A program made the translations under genes and the position numbers. The notes under the pieces were generated by a model. That model was not told the origin of the DNA. It made no database searches and was given only the letters and a program-made list of their open reading frames with translations. Below are positions 51,720 through 60,641 of a stretch of DNA of 64,000 bases, piece by piece. Each line of letters opens with the position of its first letter. The stretch's first letter is position 1. Source of the stretch: UTCHB3 sp964371075 (lineage in GTDB: Bacteria; Bacteroidota; Ignavibacteria; Ignavibacteriales; Ignavibacteriaceae); the NCBI GenBank assembly GCA_964371075.1, contig CAYJKN010000001.1, forward strand, positions 62,001 to 126,000. Direction: 5' to 3'.

Positions 51720-52274
51720 TTATTCCGATTGATTGTCGCGTAAAATCGATTGTTGACTTTCTTTTGCAATCTCAAAATAATGATAAGCACTTTTTTCGAA
51801 ATAAGCAAGTTCTTTATCACTTAAACTTCGAATTAATTTTGCAGGTGTGCCCGCGTACATATATCCTGACTTTATTATCATTCCCGGTGTGACCACTGAC
51901 CCCGCTGCCACTATTGAATTTTTTTCCACTAAGGCACCGTCAAGAACAATAGCTCCTATCCCAACGAGTGAAAAATCTTCAACTGTGCAGGCATGTAAGT
52001 TAGCCATGTGACCAACAGTAACAAAACTGCCGATTGTTAAAGGGAAATCCTCACCGGTCACATGAAGTACCGATCCGTCCTGAATATTGGTATATTCACC
52101 AATCTTAATTGACTGAACATCCCCCCTCAAAACTGAGTTGTACCAAAGAGAAGAGCCCTTTCCAACCGTAACATCACCGATAATTCTTACTCCATCAGCT
52201 ATAAACACTGACTCGTGAATCTTTGGAAATATTGTATTGTAGGAATATATAGATATTTTATTTTTATTCATCAT
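51720..52274 (-). CDS. Gamma-type carbonic anhydrase-family hexapeptide-repeat protein
   Basis: This left-handed beta-helix protein has repeated hexapeptide imperfect units (VFIADGVRIIGDVTVGKG, IGEYTNIQDGS). The metal-binding histidines expected for gamma carbonic anhydrases occur as HVTGED, GHMAN and HACTVED. Members of the YrdA/PaaY branch often have weak or no anhydrase activity. I start at the ATG pair 52274/52271, just after the ctp stop; the open frame reaches further upstream only as a shadow of ctp. The length is 184 residues. Confidence 0.88.
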   Translation of the reverse strand: MMNKNKISIYSYNTIFPKIHESVFIADGVRIIGDVTVGKGSSLWYNSVLRGDVQSIKIGEYTNIQDGSVLHVTGEDFPLTIGSFVTVGHMANLHACTVEDFSLVGIGAIVLDGALVEKNSIVAAGSVVTPGMIIKSGYMYAGTPAKLIRSLSDKELAYFEKSAYHYFEIAKESQQSILRDNQSE

Positions 52275-52284
52275 TCTTCCGGGA

Positions 52285-53880
52285 TTAGTTGAGTCTTGCA
52301 ATTTTGGATGCTTCCTGAAAAAGTGATAACCCTTTAACCACCACTGCATCGTATCGTGTCGAAACATAAAAATATCCCTGCTGATTCCAGATAAACTTTG
52401 CAATTTCAGCTTTAATTCTATTTTTCATGTAATCACCACTTGCAATTTCGTCTCGGATTCCAGATTCCGGAATTACTACATTTGCAAATTCGTAGAAACC
52501 ATTAATATCTCTGGCACTAAACTCAAATTCTTTTTGAAATGTCACTAATTCCTTAAAATTCTTTTTAGTCTCAGTACCATTCACTTCAAACCACTTAAGA
52601 GAAACCTGGGAAAAAAAGTTGTTTTTAAGAAGTTCAAGAGCTGTTTTTTTATCCTTAAATTCGCTTACAAAATAGTCAGGAGTGATTCCCCCTCCGCCAT
52701 AAACCTTCCGTTTCATTGGTGTAAGATATGCAGGCATATCTTTTGTCGAGTCGAGTTCATGGTTGAGATTATCACCCGCTTCATCTTCCCTGTTTTCTAT
52801 TTCGGAGTAATAATCTTCTTTGTTTTCATAATCGCGTTGGATTGACCTTCCAAGGGGAGTAAAATATTTTGCTATTGTTAATCTTATAGCTGAACCATCC
52901 TGAAGCTGTAACTGTTGTTGCACAAGCCCTTTTCCAAAACTTCTTTCACCAACAACCAATCCTCTGTCCCAATCCTGAATCGCTCCGGCAAGAATCTCAG
53001 ATGCAGATGCACTTGCTCTATTGATTAACACCACAACCGGCATCTTTTCGTATGGGTAGGTATCCTCCGCAGCAAAAGTTTCGTTTGCTTGCGAAATTCT
53101 TCCTTTTGTAGAAACAATCAGTTTTCTTCCACTTAAAAAATAATCTGCAATTTTTACCGCCTCATTTAAGTATCCACCTGTGTTGTTGCGCAGGTCGATC
53201 ATTACCTGTTTCATTCCTTGTTTTTTGAGAGCTTTAAGAACATCAAGAACCTCTTGTGATGTTTTTTCGCCAAAACGAACGATGTTAAAATAACCGGTGA
53301 TTGAATCGAGCATAAAACTGGCAGTGACCGATTTTACAGGTATTTTTCCTCTTTTAATCACAACAGGAAACAGATCTTTTCGACCATAACGCAAGATATG
53401 AACTTTCACACTTGTCCCGGATTTCCCTTTTATTTTTTTTCGTATTTGATCGGTGTCAAGTGATGTAGCAGTAGAATCATCAATTTTTACGATTTTATCC
53501 CCCGGGAGAACACCAGCTGAGGCACTCGGCCCGCCCTGTAATGCGGTAATAACATTAATAGTATCCTTAATCACCTGGAATTCAATACCAATCCCCTCAA
53601 ATTCTCCTCTCATCTCTTCTTCATTACCCTGAACTTCATCTGAAGTGAGATAAATGCTGTGTGGATCAAGTTGAGATAAAATTCCTTCAATTGCACTCCG
53701 GCTCAAAGCAGAATCTGAGATTTCATCAACATAGAGTCTTTGTATCAGGTTGTAGGCTTCCGCTACCTTATCTTTATCACCTCCAAAAATGGAGGAACCA
53801 CCTGATATTTGATCGTAGAGAGTATAAATTGATACAAAAATTACAATAATAACCAGGGTTTTAACGAATTTGTTTTCCAT
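52285..53880 (-). CDS. S41-family C-terminal processing peptidase
   Basis: This 531-residue periplasmic serine protease has an N-terminal helix or signal (VKTLVIIVIFVSIYTLY). A PDZ domain includes GIGIEFQVI, and the catalytic serine and lysine lie in NRASASASEILAGA and GERSFGKGLVQQ. A C-terminal extension of about 150 residues follows. CtpA-type proteases trim periplasmic and lipoprotein substrates. It begins 15 bases after the glycosyltransferase stop. Confidence 0.92.
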   Translation of the reverse strand: MENKFVKTLVIIVIFVSIYTLYDQISGGSSIFGGDKDKVAEAYNLIQRLYVDEISDSALSRSAIEGILSQLDPHSIYLTSDEVQGNEEEMRGEFEGIGIEFQVIKDTINVITALQGGPSASAGVLPGDKIVKIDDSTATSLDTDQIRKKIKGKSGTSVKVHILRYGRKDLFPVVIKRGKIPVKSVTASFMLDSITGYFNIVRFGEKTSQEVLDVLKALKKQGMKQVMIDLRNNTGGYLNEAVKIADYFLSGRKLIVSTKGRISQANETFAAEDTYPYEKMPVVVLINRASASASEILAGAIQDWDRGLVVGERSFGKGLVQQQLQLQDGSAIRLTIAKYFTPLGRSIQRDYENKEDYYSEIENREDEAGDNLNHELDSTKDMPAYLTPMKRKVYGGGGITPDYFVSEFKDKKTALELLKNNFFSQVSLKWFEVNGTETKKNFKELVTFQKEFEFSARDINGFYEFANVVIPESGIRDEIASGDYMKNRIKAEIAKFIWNQQGYFYVSTRYDAVVVKGLSLFQEASKIARLN

Positions 53881-53895
53881 TTTATTCCAATTTCA

Positions 53896-54636
53896 TCATC
53901 TGACTTGTTTCCATTCTTTGGAAATGCTTCGATTTCTAAACATAATCGAAATAGCATTCAAAGTCCAGATTGAAGTTACTTTTAAATAGCCAAGTTTTCT
54001 AAATCTCCTGGGAGATTCATAAACCTTTATTTTATTTGAATATTCAACATTACCAAGTTTAATAAGACGGTTAAAAAGATCAAAATCCTCTCCAGCCGGG
54101 AGTTCCTGATTAAAACCGCCTATCTTTCCAAAATCACTGCTTCGGACAATAATACATTCTCCCCTGCCCATTCCCAATTTCAGACTGTTTAACAATCTGA
54201 AATAATGATTGTAAAAAACATGAAACAACCTGTCAATCAGTTTCTCTTCTTCAGGAAAAGTTTCAACCCAGGCTGCAATGGCAATCAGATTTTTATTCGA
54301 TTTAAACATGTCGTCTATAACCGCCATAAGAGCCTCGGGAGAGGCAAACAGAACATCGGCATTACAGAATACCAATATCTCACCGGAAGCCGCCCAGGCC
54401 CCTGCATTCCTTCCGGAAGCAATGTTATTTACAACTTCCCTGCTAACATCAATAATTTTATCAACACGATTTTCACATATTTTAATTGATGTATCGGAAC
54501 TTCCACCATCGGCAATGATGATCTCAACAGAACTTTTATTTTTTGCGATGATCGAAAGATTATCAAGTAATCCGGGAAGTAACTTTTCTTCATTCAATAC
54601 AGGAATAATAAAACTGAATGTAAGGTGCTCGCTCAA
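53896..54636 (-). CDS. Family 2 glycosyltransferase
   Basis: This 246-residue GT-A enzyme has the motif IIPVLNEEKLLPGLL, the nucleotide site IIADGGSSDTS, the metal-binding-like FCNADVLF and the acceptor block ELPAGEDFDLFNRL. The substrate is unknown. The start is TTG and overlaps the stop of the DUF2279 gene (TTGA), so the two may belong to one envelope pathway. Confidence 0.83.
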   Translation of the reverse strand: MSEHLTFSFIIPVLNEEKLLPGLLDNLSIIAKNKSSVEIIIADGGSSDTSIKICENRVDKIIDVSREVVNNIASGRNAGAWAASGEILVFCNADVLFASPEALMAVIDDMFKSNKNLIAIAAWVETFPEEEKLIDRLFHVFYNHYFRLLNSLKLGMGRGECIIVRSSDFGKIGGFNQELPAGEDFDLFNRLIKLGNVEYSNKIKVYESPRRFRKLGYLKVTSIWTLNAISIMFRNRSISKEWKQVR

Positions 54637-55577
54637 AAAGCAAGTCCAAAAAATGCAACGCCATTGGTTATTCTGACTGCAGGCATAGGAAATTTAATAA
54701 AACCAAATGAATTTTTCAACATCTGCCAAAAACCACCAAAAAGTGGAAGAGTTTCATAATCAAAATCGAAACCGATGTAAATGTCGGATTTGCCGCCACC
54801 CCTGCCGTCGAGTTCTCTAACTCCATATCCCACAGTTAACATCAGAAAGTCGGGCCAGAATTTTTCAAACTCTTTTCCAAACAAATTGTTAACCCTTACA
54901 GACAACCAAAATTTTTGTCCTTCATAATCATCAACTACAATTAATTTCTGTCCTGCATTATGCCCTTCTTTACCGAGATTTGTTGGTAAATAACTAAATC
55001 TTGGCATAAAATTGTAGAGAAAGGGATAATAATATTGAAAGACGGGATAAGCGGCACCGGCCACATCCATAATTGCATCACCTGTACTAAACCCCCATTG
55101 CTTCGCAAATCCGTCTTCAAACTCAACATATAGTTGAAACAACAAAGCAGCAGCAGATGAAATCCAGATTCCTGTTCCATAATCAACCCTTGCTGCTTCA
55201 AGCCCAACGGAAAAAGCATGGGCGAGAATCGCCGGAGCATAAAAATGACCAACTTTATCGATTGAGAGGGCATAGTCCCAGTCGTCGATTATCCTGAACT
55301 CCCCCCTGTCACCGCTCCACCAGGCATTTTGTTGATACAGATGAATGCCAACGATTGATCCAACATAGGCAGTTCCCAAACCTCCAAGAAGGAGATAGTC
55401 AGGTTTTGGAAATTCAAGTTTTGGATTTACCTGATTTAATGCCGGCAGAGAATCAGAATTGAGTGAAAGTTTGATTTCAGTAAGGGAGGGAATAATTAAA
55501 GTTTTGCCGCTGTCGGTTTGCGGCAAAACTTCAAAAACAATTAACAGAATAAATAATGATAGATTCGAAAATCTCAC
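54633..55577 (-). CDS. DUF2279 exported protein
   Basis: A signal peptide (FSNLSLFILLIVFEV, about residues 3-18) precedes a protein of 314 residues. It has hydrophobic segments and the DUF2279 block DKVGHFYAPAILAHAFS, together with QWGFSTGDAIMDVAGA. The second half is aromatic and beta-rich, as in outer-membrane proteins. Function unknown. The start is GTG and overlaps the lysS stop by one base (TAGTG). Confidence 0.75.
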   Translation of the reverse strand: MRFSNLSLFILLIVFEVLPQTDSGKTLIIPSLTEIKLSLNSDSLPALNQVNPKLEFPKPDYLLLGGLGTAYVGSIVGIHLYQQNAWWSGDRGEFRIIDDWDYALSIDKVGHFYAPAILAHAFSVGLEAARVDYGTGIWISSAAALLFQLYVEFEDGFAKQWGFSTGDAIMDVAGAAYPVFQYYYPFLYNFMPRFSYLPTNLGKEGHNAGQKLIVVDDYEGQKFWLSVRVNNLFGKEFEKFWPDFLMLTVGYGVRELDGRGGGKSDIYIGFDFDYETLPLFGGFWQMLKNSFGFIKFPMPAVRITNGVAFFGLAF

Positions 55578-57052
55578 TACTTCAAAGGCTTCATGGTTGG
55601 AAAAAGAATCACATCCCTGATTGAAGGTTGATTCGTCAAAAGCATAACAAGTCTGTCAATTCCAACACCAAGTCCGGCGGTTGGAGGCATTCCATACTCG
55701 AGTGCTCTAACAAAATCCTCATCAATTACCTGAGCTTCATCGTCACCCTGATCTTTTTGTTTTAACTGGTCTTCAAATCGTTCTCGCTGATCAAGTGGAT
55801 CGTTTAACTCGCTGAAGGCATTACAAATCTCTCTGCCAAGTACAAATCCTTCAAATCTTTCAACAAGACCCTCTTTTTCGCGATGTTTTTTTGCAAGAGG
55901 TGAAGTAACAACAGGATAATCGATCACAAATGTAGGCTGAACAAGTTCACTTTGAGTGGTAATCTCAAAAAGTTCGTCAATTATCTTGCCACGACTCTGT
56001 AACTTGTCGGTATCTATACCATATTTTTTAGCGACAACAAGAACTTCGTCGTCAGTTGCCGTAAGAAAATCGACTCCTGTCCTCACTTTTAGAGAATCCA
56101 CCATTGAAACCCGTTTCCAGGGAGCCTGGAAATTCACAACTGTTCCATCAATTTCAAATTCGGTTGTTCCGTAAACAGATTGGCAGATATGACCCACCAT
56201 CTCTTCAACAAACGACATCATCCATTCATAATCTTTATAAGCAACATACACTTCCATCATCGTGAATTCGGGATTATGAGTTTTATCCATACCTTCATTT
56301 CTAAAATCTTTGGAAATCTCATAAACACCATCAAAACCACCAACAATTAATCTTTTAAGATACAATTCGTCGGCAATTCGCAAGTAAAGTGGGATATTTA
56401 AAGCATTGTGGTGTGTAACAAACGGTCTTGCAGAAGCTCCACCATAAATTGATTGAAGAGCAGGTGTCTCAACTTCAAGAATACCTTTATCGTCAAGAAA
56501 TCTTCTCATGGCTGAGATTATTTTTGAACGGGTTACAAATACTTTTTTAACATCAGGATTGAGAATCAAATCGAGATATCTTTGACGATATCTAAGTTCT
56601 TTGTCGGCAAACTGATCGTAAATCACTTTGTTGCCTTCTTCATCGATGATTTCTTTTGGTACCGGAACCGGACGGATCGATTTTGTCAGAAGTTTTAAAT
56701 CTGTTGCATGGATCGATGTTTCACCGGTTTTGGTTTTAAAAACATATCCTTCAACTCCAATGATATCACCGATATCAAAAAGTTTAAAGTTTTCGTATTG
56801 TTCGGGCATATCATCACGACGTAGATATATCTGAATTTTACCTGTCTTATCCTGAATGTGGGTAAAGGATGCCTTCCCCATTCTTCTGATGGTTACAATT
56901 CTACCGGCTATCTTAACCGTAATCCTGTCTTCCGATTCTGAATATTGATCCAATATGGTTTGTGAATCAGAATCAACATCGAAGCTATAATCGAAGGGAT
57001 TCACTCCCCTGCTGCGTAATTCATCAAGTTCTTCAAGTCGTCTTTTCATCAA
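55577..57052 (-). CDS. lysS: Lysyl-tRNA synthetase, class II, 5' end uncertain
   Basis: This class IIb synthetase has the anticodon-binding OB fold at its N-terminus, motif 2 in FRNEGMDKTHNPEFT and motif 3 in GLGVGIDRLVM. The length is 491 residues from TTG 57052 or 490 from ATG 57049. The conserved first helix extends upstream of both: the frame reads THDDLNSLMKRRLEEL, which lines up with the N-terminus I recall for Bacillus LysS. Upstream, a good ribosome-binding site (AGAGGAG, minus strand of 57094-57100) precedes a TTG at 57088 that is immediately followed in frame by TAA. ATT at 57079 is the only other early candidate. Confidence 0.93.
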   Translation of the reverse strand: MMKRRLEELDELRSRGVNPFDYSFDVDSDSQTILDQYSESEDRITVKIAGRIVTIRRMGKASFTHIQDKTGKIQIYLRRDDMPEQYENFKLFDIGDIIGVEGYVFKTKTGETSIHATDLKLLTKSIRPVPVPKEIIDEEGNKVIYDQFADKELRYRQRYLDLILNPDVKKVFVTRSKIISAMRRFLDDKGILEVETPALQSIYGGASARPFVTHHNALNIPLYLRIADELYLKRLIVGGFDGVYEISKDFRNEGMDKTHNPEFTMMEVYVAYKDYEWMMSFVEEMVGHICQSVYGTTEFEIDGTVVNFQAPWKRVSMVDSLKVRTGVDFLTATDDEVLVVAKKYGIDTDKLQSRGKIIDELFEITTQSELVQPTFVIDYPVVTSPLAKKHREKEGLVERFEGFVLGREICNAFSELNDPLDQRERFEDQLKQKDQGDDEAQVIDEDFVRALEYGMPPTAGLGVGIDRLVMLLTNQPSIRDVILFPTMKPLK

Positions 57053-57098
57053 TGAGTTCAGATCATCGTGTGTCTGAATATTTTACAAGTTTGCTCCT

Positions 57099-58610
57099 CT
57101 ATTTTTTTCGCTTTAAAATACTAAGTCTGTTACAAATTTTATCAATAATATTATCAATATAACTAAAAGGTACCAGATGATTGTTTGAGATAAAAACCAC
57201 TGCGAGTGTCTCATTATCTGCGGTTTTTAGATATCCTGCAAGACTTCTGACAGCCTCGTTTAAACCCGGTTTACCTCTCAGATTATTGGCTGAAGATGCA
57301 TCGAGTAATCTGTCGGCAAGTGAGCCATCCTTCCCGGCAACAGGAAGAGAATTAAAAAAATATTGAAAAAAATCACTTTTAAAAACTGATCTTAATAGTT
57401 TTGAATACTGCTCTGCTGATGTAAGATTTAACAGACTTAGTCCACTTCCATCAACTATTTTTAATCCTGTCGGGTCAATTTGTGCTTTTGCCAAATATTG
57501 ATAAACGACATTTAAACCATTTGTGGTGCTTCCAAATCCCGCATCAACAAGACCGAGAGTTTTGAGAATTTGTTCGGCATAAAAATTATAGCTGTTTTTA
57601 TTGCATAGTCTAACAATCTCAGAGAGTTGTTTGGAGTAATGTTTAAACAGAAGTGTTGTGCCTTTCAAATTAACTTCAGTCCCGGTTTTTGAACCAACTT
57701 TCCAGCCACCTTGCACCCTGATCCCTCTTCTCTGCAAAACTTCACTCAATACCTGTATGAAAAATTCAGAGGGAGCTTCAATTGATACACTCTTTGAGTA
57801 AGGTTGATCGTTTTGACGAATTCTGCCCGACAAACGAATGATATTTGAGCCGTTATCCCTGCTAATTTCAATTTTTGTCGTGGAATCTGCAGGAACTGTA
57901 ACAACCTCATTAATGACGGAGATGTATTTGGTCATTGGTGTAAGATCAATTTCAGGAGAAAAACCAATCTCACCTGGAAATAATGTTATATCAACCGCAT
58001 TATCATTCAGAGATAATGCACTTGTTGGTGCTGCATACCAGTCACTTAAGTGATCCCACTGCCAACCTCTGCCCAGCCCAAGATGTTCAAAAGCCGAATC
58101 GTCGCCAACCAGTGAACCGGTTATGCTCATAATCCCCAAATCAATTAACTTTTCAGCCCATTGATTAAAAACAAAAAAGATGTCGTTATTATACAACCTG
58201 CCTGAGATGGTGGGATCACCCGAACCAACAATAATTAAATCGCCGGTTAAAGTTGCTCCCTCAATCACTCCTGTGGTTCTGACCTGGGTTTCATAAGTGA
58301 AATCATTCCCCAGTAAAGAAAGGGCAGCCGAAGTGGTAAAAAGTTTTACAAGTGAAGCTGAATTGAGTAATTTATTTTCATTCCTTTTGTAAAGTACTTC
58401 ACCTGATGACATAGATTGCACCATAACTCCCCATGATGCACTTGTAAGATTGGGATCATTAAGGAATCCATCAATTGTCTGCCATATTTCTTTTGATCCT
58501 GCACTCCAATATTTGGCAGAGTTTTTGGTTGAATCCTTTTGGGCTTCGATTTGAATTGATAAACAAACAAGTATTACAAGACTACTTGTGAGTATACTTC
58601 GCGAGTGCAT
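57099..58610 (-). CDS. dacB: D-alanyl-D-alanine carboxypeptidase/endopeptidase, PBP4 (S13 family)
   Basis: This periplasmic penicillin-binding protein cleaves peptidoglycan stem peptides. A signal peptide (about residues 1-23) precedes the SxxK motif in ASLVKLFTT and the SxN motif in NKNSYNFYAEQ. The third motif, normally KTG, reads KPG in LRGKPGLNEAVRSLAGYL; the codon is CCG where ACG would give threonine. The length (503 aa) fits PBP4 with its inserted domain. It overlaps the pseudouridine synthase gene by 29 bases, and its tail carries the lysS ribosome-binding site. Confidence 0.88.
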   Translation of the reverse strand: MHSRSILTSSLVILVCLSIQIEAQKDSTKNSAKYWSAGSKEIWQTIDGFLNDPNLTSASWGVMVQSMSSGEVLYKRNENKLLNSASLVKLFTTSAALSLLGNDFTYETQVRTTGVIEGATLTGDLIIVGSGDPTISGRLYNNDIFFVFNQWAEKLIDLGIMSITGSLVGDDSAFEHLGLGRGWQWDHLSDWYAAPTSALSLNDNAVDITLFPGEIGFSPEIDLTPMTKYISVINEVVTVPADSTTKIEISRDNGSNIIRLSGRIRQNDQPYSKSVSIEAPSEFFIQVLSEVLQRRGIRVQGGWKVGSKTGTEVNLKGTTLLFKHYSKQLSEIVRLCNKNSYNFYAEQILKTLGLVDAGFGSTTNGLNVVYQYLAKAQIDPTGLKIVDGSGLSLLNLTSAEQYSKLLRSVFKSDFFQYFFNSLPVAGKDGSLADRLLDASSANNLRGKPGLNEAVRSLAGYLKTADNETLAVVFISNNHLVPFSYIDNIIDKICNRLSILKRKK

Positions 58611-59304
58611 CTTTAATTTCCTGCAGACTAACTTGACGGAAAGTTCCGGGTTTCAGGTCATTCACAGTAAATCCTGCAAACTTGCTTCTATGAAGTTTAT
58701 CAACAAAATAATCCAGTTTTCTGAACATTCGCTTTACAAAAAGATTTCTTCCTTCAGTACACTCTACAGTTACGATGCGAGGGTTTTTACGATTGATAAC
58801 CACAGTTTCAAACTTTCCTTTTACTCCATCCAAAGAAAGTCCTTTTTTAAGTAACGGTAAGTGCTCCGGATCAAATGGTTTATCCAACTTCACTTCATAG
58901 GTTCTCATTATTTTATTTGAAGGATGAAGCATCACATTTGCAAAATCACCATCATTGCTCATAATCAACACACCCGTCGTGTCCCAGTCGAGTCTTCCAA
59001 CCGGGAAAATTCTAAAAGGTGTTTTGATGAGGTCCATTACAACCGGTCTGTTTTTGTCGTCGGTAACCGAAGTGATATAACCTGATGGTTTGTGCAAAAT
59101 GAAATAAACTTTATCTTCAAAGCGAAGTACTTCACCATCAAGTTCCACTTTGTCAACCGTTGGGTCTATCATCACTGCCAGTGAAGAAATAGTCTCTCCG
59201 TTTACATCTATCCTGCCGGAGAGGATAAAGTCCTCAACTTTTCGTCTGCTGGCAATCCCTGCCATTGCAAGAAATTTATTTATTCTAATCTTATTCGTTT
59301 TCAT
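58582..59304 (-). CDS. RluB/RsuA-family 23S or 16S rRNA pseudouridine synthase
   Basis: An N-terminal S4 RNA-binding domain (INKFLAMAGIASRRKVE) is followed by the pseudouridine synthase domain with the catalytic aspartate in VGRLDWDTTGVLIMSNDGD. At 240 residues it is of the RluB/RluE/RsuA group; target uridine not determinable. It overlaps scpB by 14 bases; the scpA-scpB-rluB order is a widespread conserved cluster, which favours RluB. Confidence 0.9.
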   Translation of the reverse strand: MKTNKIRINKFLAMAGIASRRKVEDFILSGRIDVNGETISSLAVMIDPTVDKVELDGEVLRFEDKVYFILHKPSGYITSVTDDKNRPVVMDLIKTPFRIFPVGRLDWDTTGVLIMSNDGDFANVMLHPSNKIMRTYEVKLDKPFDPEHLPLLKKGLSLDGVKGKFETVVINRKNPRIVTVECTEGRNLFVKRMFRKLDYFVDKLHRSKFAGFTVNDLKPGTFRQVSLQEIKDALAKYTHK

Positions 59305-59929
59305 CTTTTAATTCCAATTCTATCGTTTCTTCCACGGCCTGCATCATTAATTTTCTTTTCTGTTCGATGAAATCCTCATCCTGCATCAATTCATCGATCT
59401 CACGCGGACGTGGGAGATCTGAAATTTTGTTTAACCCAAAATATTTCAGAAATTCTTCGGTTGTGGCGTATAACAGTGGCCTTCCCACTGTCTCAGCCCT
59501 TCCAACAATCGTTATGAGTCTTTTTTCAAGTAGTGTACTCAATATATAATCTGAATTAACTCCCCTGATTGCTTCAAGATCGGGCTTTGTCATCGGTTGT
59601 TTATATGCAATAATGGAAAGAGTTTCGAGCGAAGCCTGTGATAATCTCCTCTTTATTTTTTCAGAATTGAGATAACCAAGATATTTGCTTAACTCAGGTT
59701 TTGTTGCAAAAATGTATCCACCTGATATCCTCGCGATCTTAAAAGGGTACTCAGGGTTCTCGTACTTCAGATTTATTTGATCAACTGCATTTGTTACATC
59801 TTCTGAATTTATAACAGTAGTTTCACCATCGATCGCAACAATAGCTCTTACAATCTCATCAGCAGAGATTGGGTCTTCGGAAGCAAAAATTAATCCCTCA
59901 ATTACGGGGAGATAAAGTTCGTCAATCAT
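59291..59929 (-). CDS. scpB: Chromosome condensation protein ScpB
   Basis: This kleisin-interacting subunit of the SMC-ScpAB condensin has tandem winged-helix domains. Typical motifs include IEGLIFASEDPIS, SQASLETLSIIAYKQP and RGVNSDYILSTLLEK. The length (212 aa) is usual. It overlaps scpA by eight bases. Confidence 0.94.
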   Translation of the reverse strand: MIDELYLPVIEGLIFASEDPISADEIVRAIVAIDGETTVINSEDVTNAVDQINLKYENPEYPFKIARISGGYIFATKPELSKYLGYLNSEKIKRRLSQASLETLSIIAYKQPMTKPDLEAIRGVNSDYILSTLLEKRLITIVGRAETVGRPLLYATTEEFLKYFGLNKISDLPRPREIDELMQDEDFIEQKRKLMMQAVEETIELELKDENE

Positions 59930-60641
59930 TTTCTATTGCATAAATCATAAAATCGTTAAAATTCGGGGACTCTTTTATCCCTATTAACTGCATTTTTACC
60001 ATCTCAAGAAGAGCTACAAAAGTATATACCACTTGAATTTTGATCCTTAAACTTGTTACCATTTTTGAAAAAATGATCTCTTTTTCATCAGTTAAGCGCT
60101 TCATAATAAATTGCATTTGTTCCTCAATACTTACAGGAACTCTCTGAATATGATGAATGGGTTCAGGTTTAAGATTGGACATAATTTTCTGAAAAGCTCT
60201 TGCGAGATCAAACACAGTGATATTCTTGAGTAATAGTCCGGTATCATCAAATGTGGATTTTTCGTCCAGATTAAAGTTCCCGCGATAAAAGATTTTTCTT
60301 TGTTCAGTTTCAAAGAAAGAGAACTCTTCGGCCATCTCTTTATACCGTTTATATTCAAGCAATTGTTGAACCAATTCGGTTCGGGGGTCGATCTCCTGTC
60401 CCTTCTCATCCACTTCCTTGGGCAGGAGCATCCTTACCTTTATATGCATAAGAGTAGAAGCCAGAAGAATAAAATCACCAGCCTGCTCCAGATCAAGAAT
60501 CTTGATCAGTTCAAGATATTTTAAAAATTCATTGGTGATATATGCAATTGGAATATCATAGATATCAAGTTCATCTCTCTTGATGAAAAAAAGGAGAAGA
60601 TCAAGTGGACCCTCAAATGTATCAAGTTTTACTTTGAACAT
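59922..60641 (-). CDS. scpA: Chromosome condensation kleisin ScpA
   Basis: This is the kleisin subunit of SMC-ScpAB. The N-terminus FEGPLDLLLFFIKRDELDIYDI is the family signature (shown in part: FEGPLDLLLFF), followed by YLELIKILDLEQAGDF and the C-terminal winged helix that binds the SMC head. The length is 239 residues. It starts at the base before the trpS stop region, so trpS-scpA-scpB-rluB is one block. Confidence 0.93.
   Translation of the reverse strand: MFKVKLDTFEGPLDLLLFFIKRDELDIYDIPIAYITNEFLKYLELIKILDLEQAGDFILLASTLMHIKVRMLLPKEVDEKGQEIDPRTELVQQLLEYKRYKEMAEEFSFFETEQRKIFYRGNFNLDEKSTFDDTGLLLKNITVFDLARAFQKIMSNLKPEPIHHIQRVPVSIEEQMQFIMKRLTDEKEIIFSKMVTSLRIKIQVVYTFVALLEMVKMQLIGIKESPNFNDFMIYAIEND

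Noticed and set aside
52275..52403. Upstream part of the carbonic anhydrase-like frame
   Set aside because: It is a frame-shifted shadow of the ctp C-terminus; the family N-terminus begins just after the ATG pair at 52271/52274.
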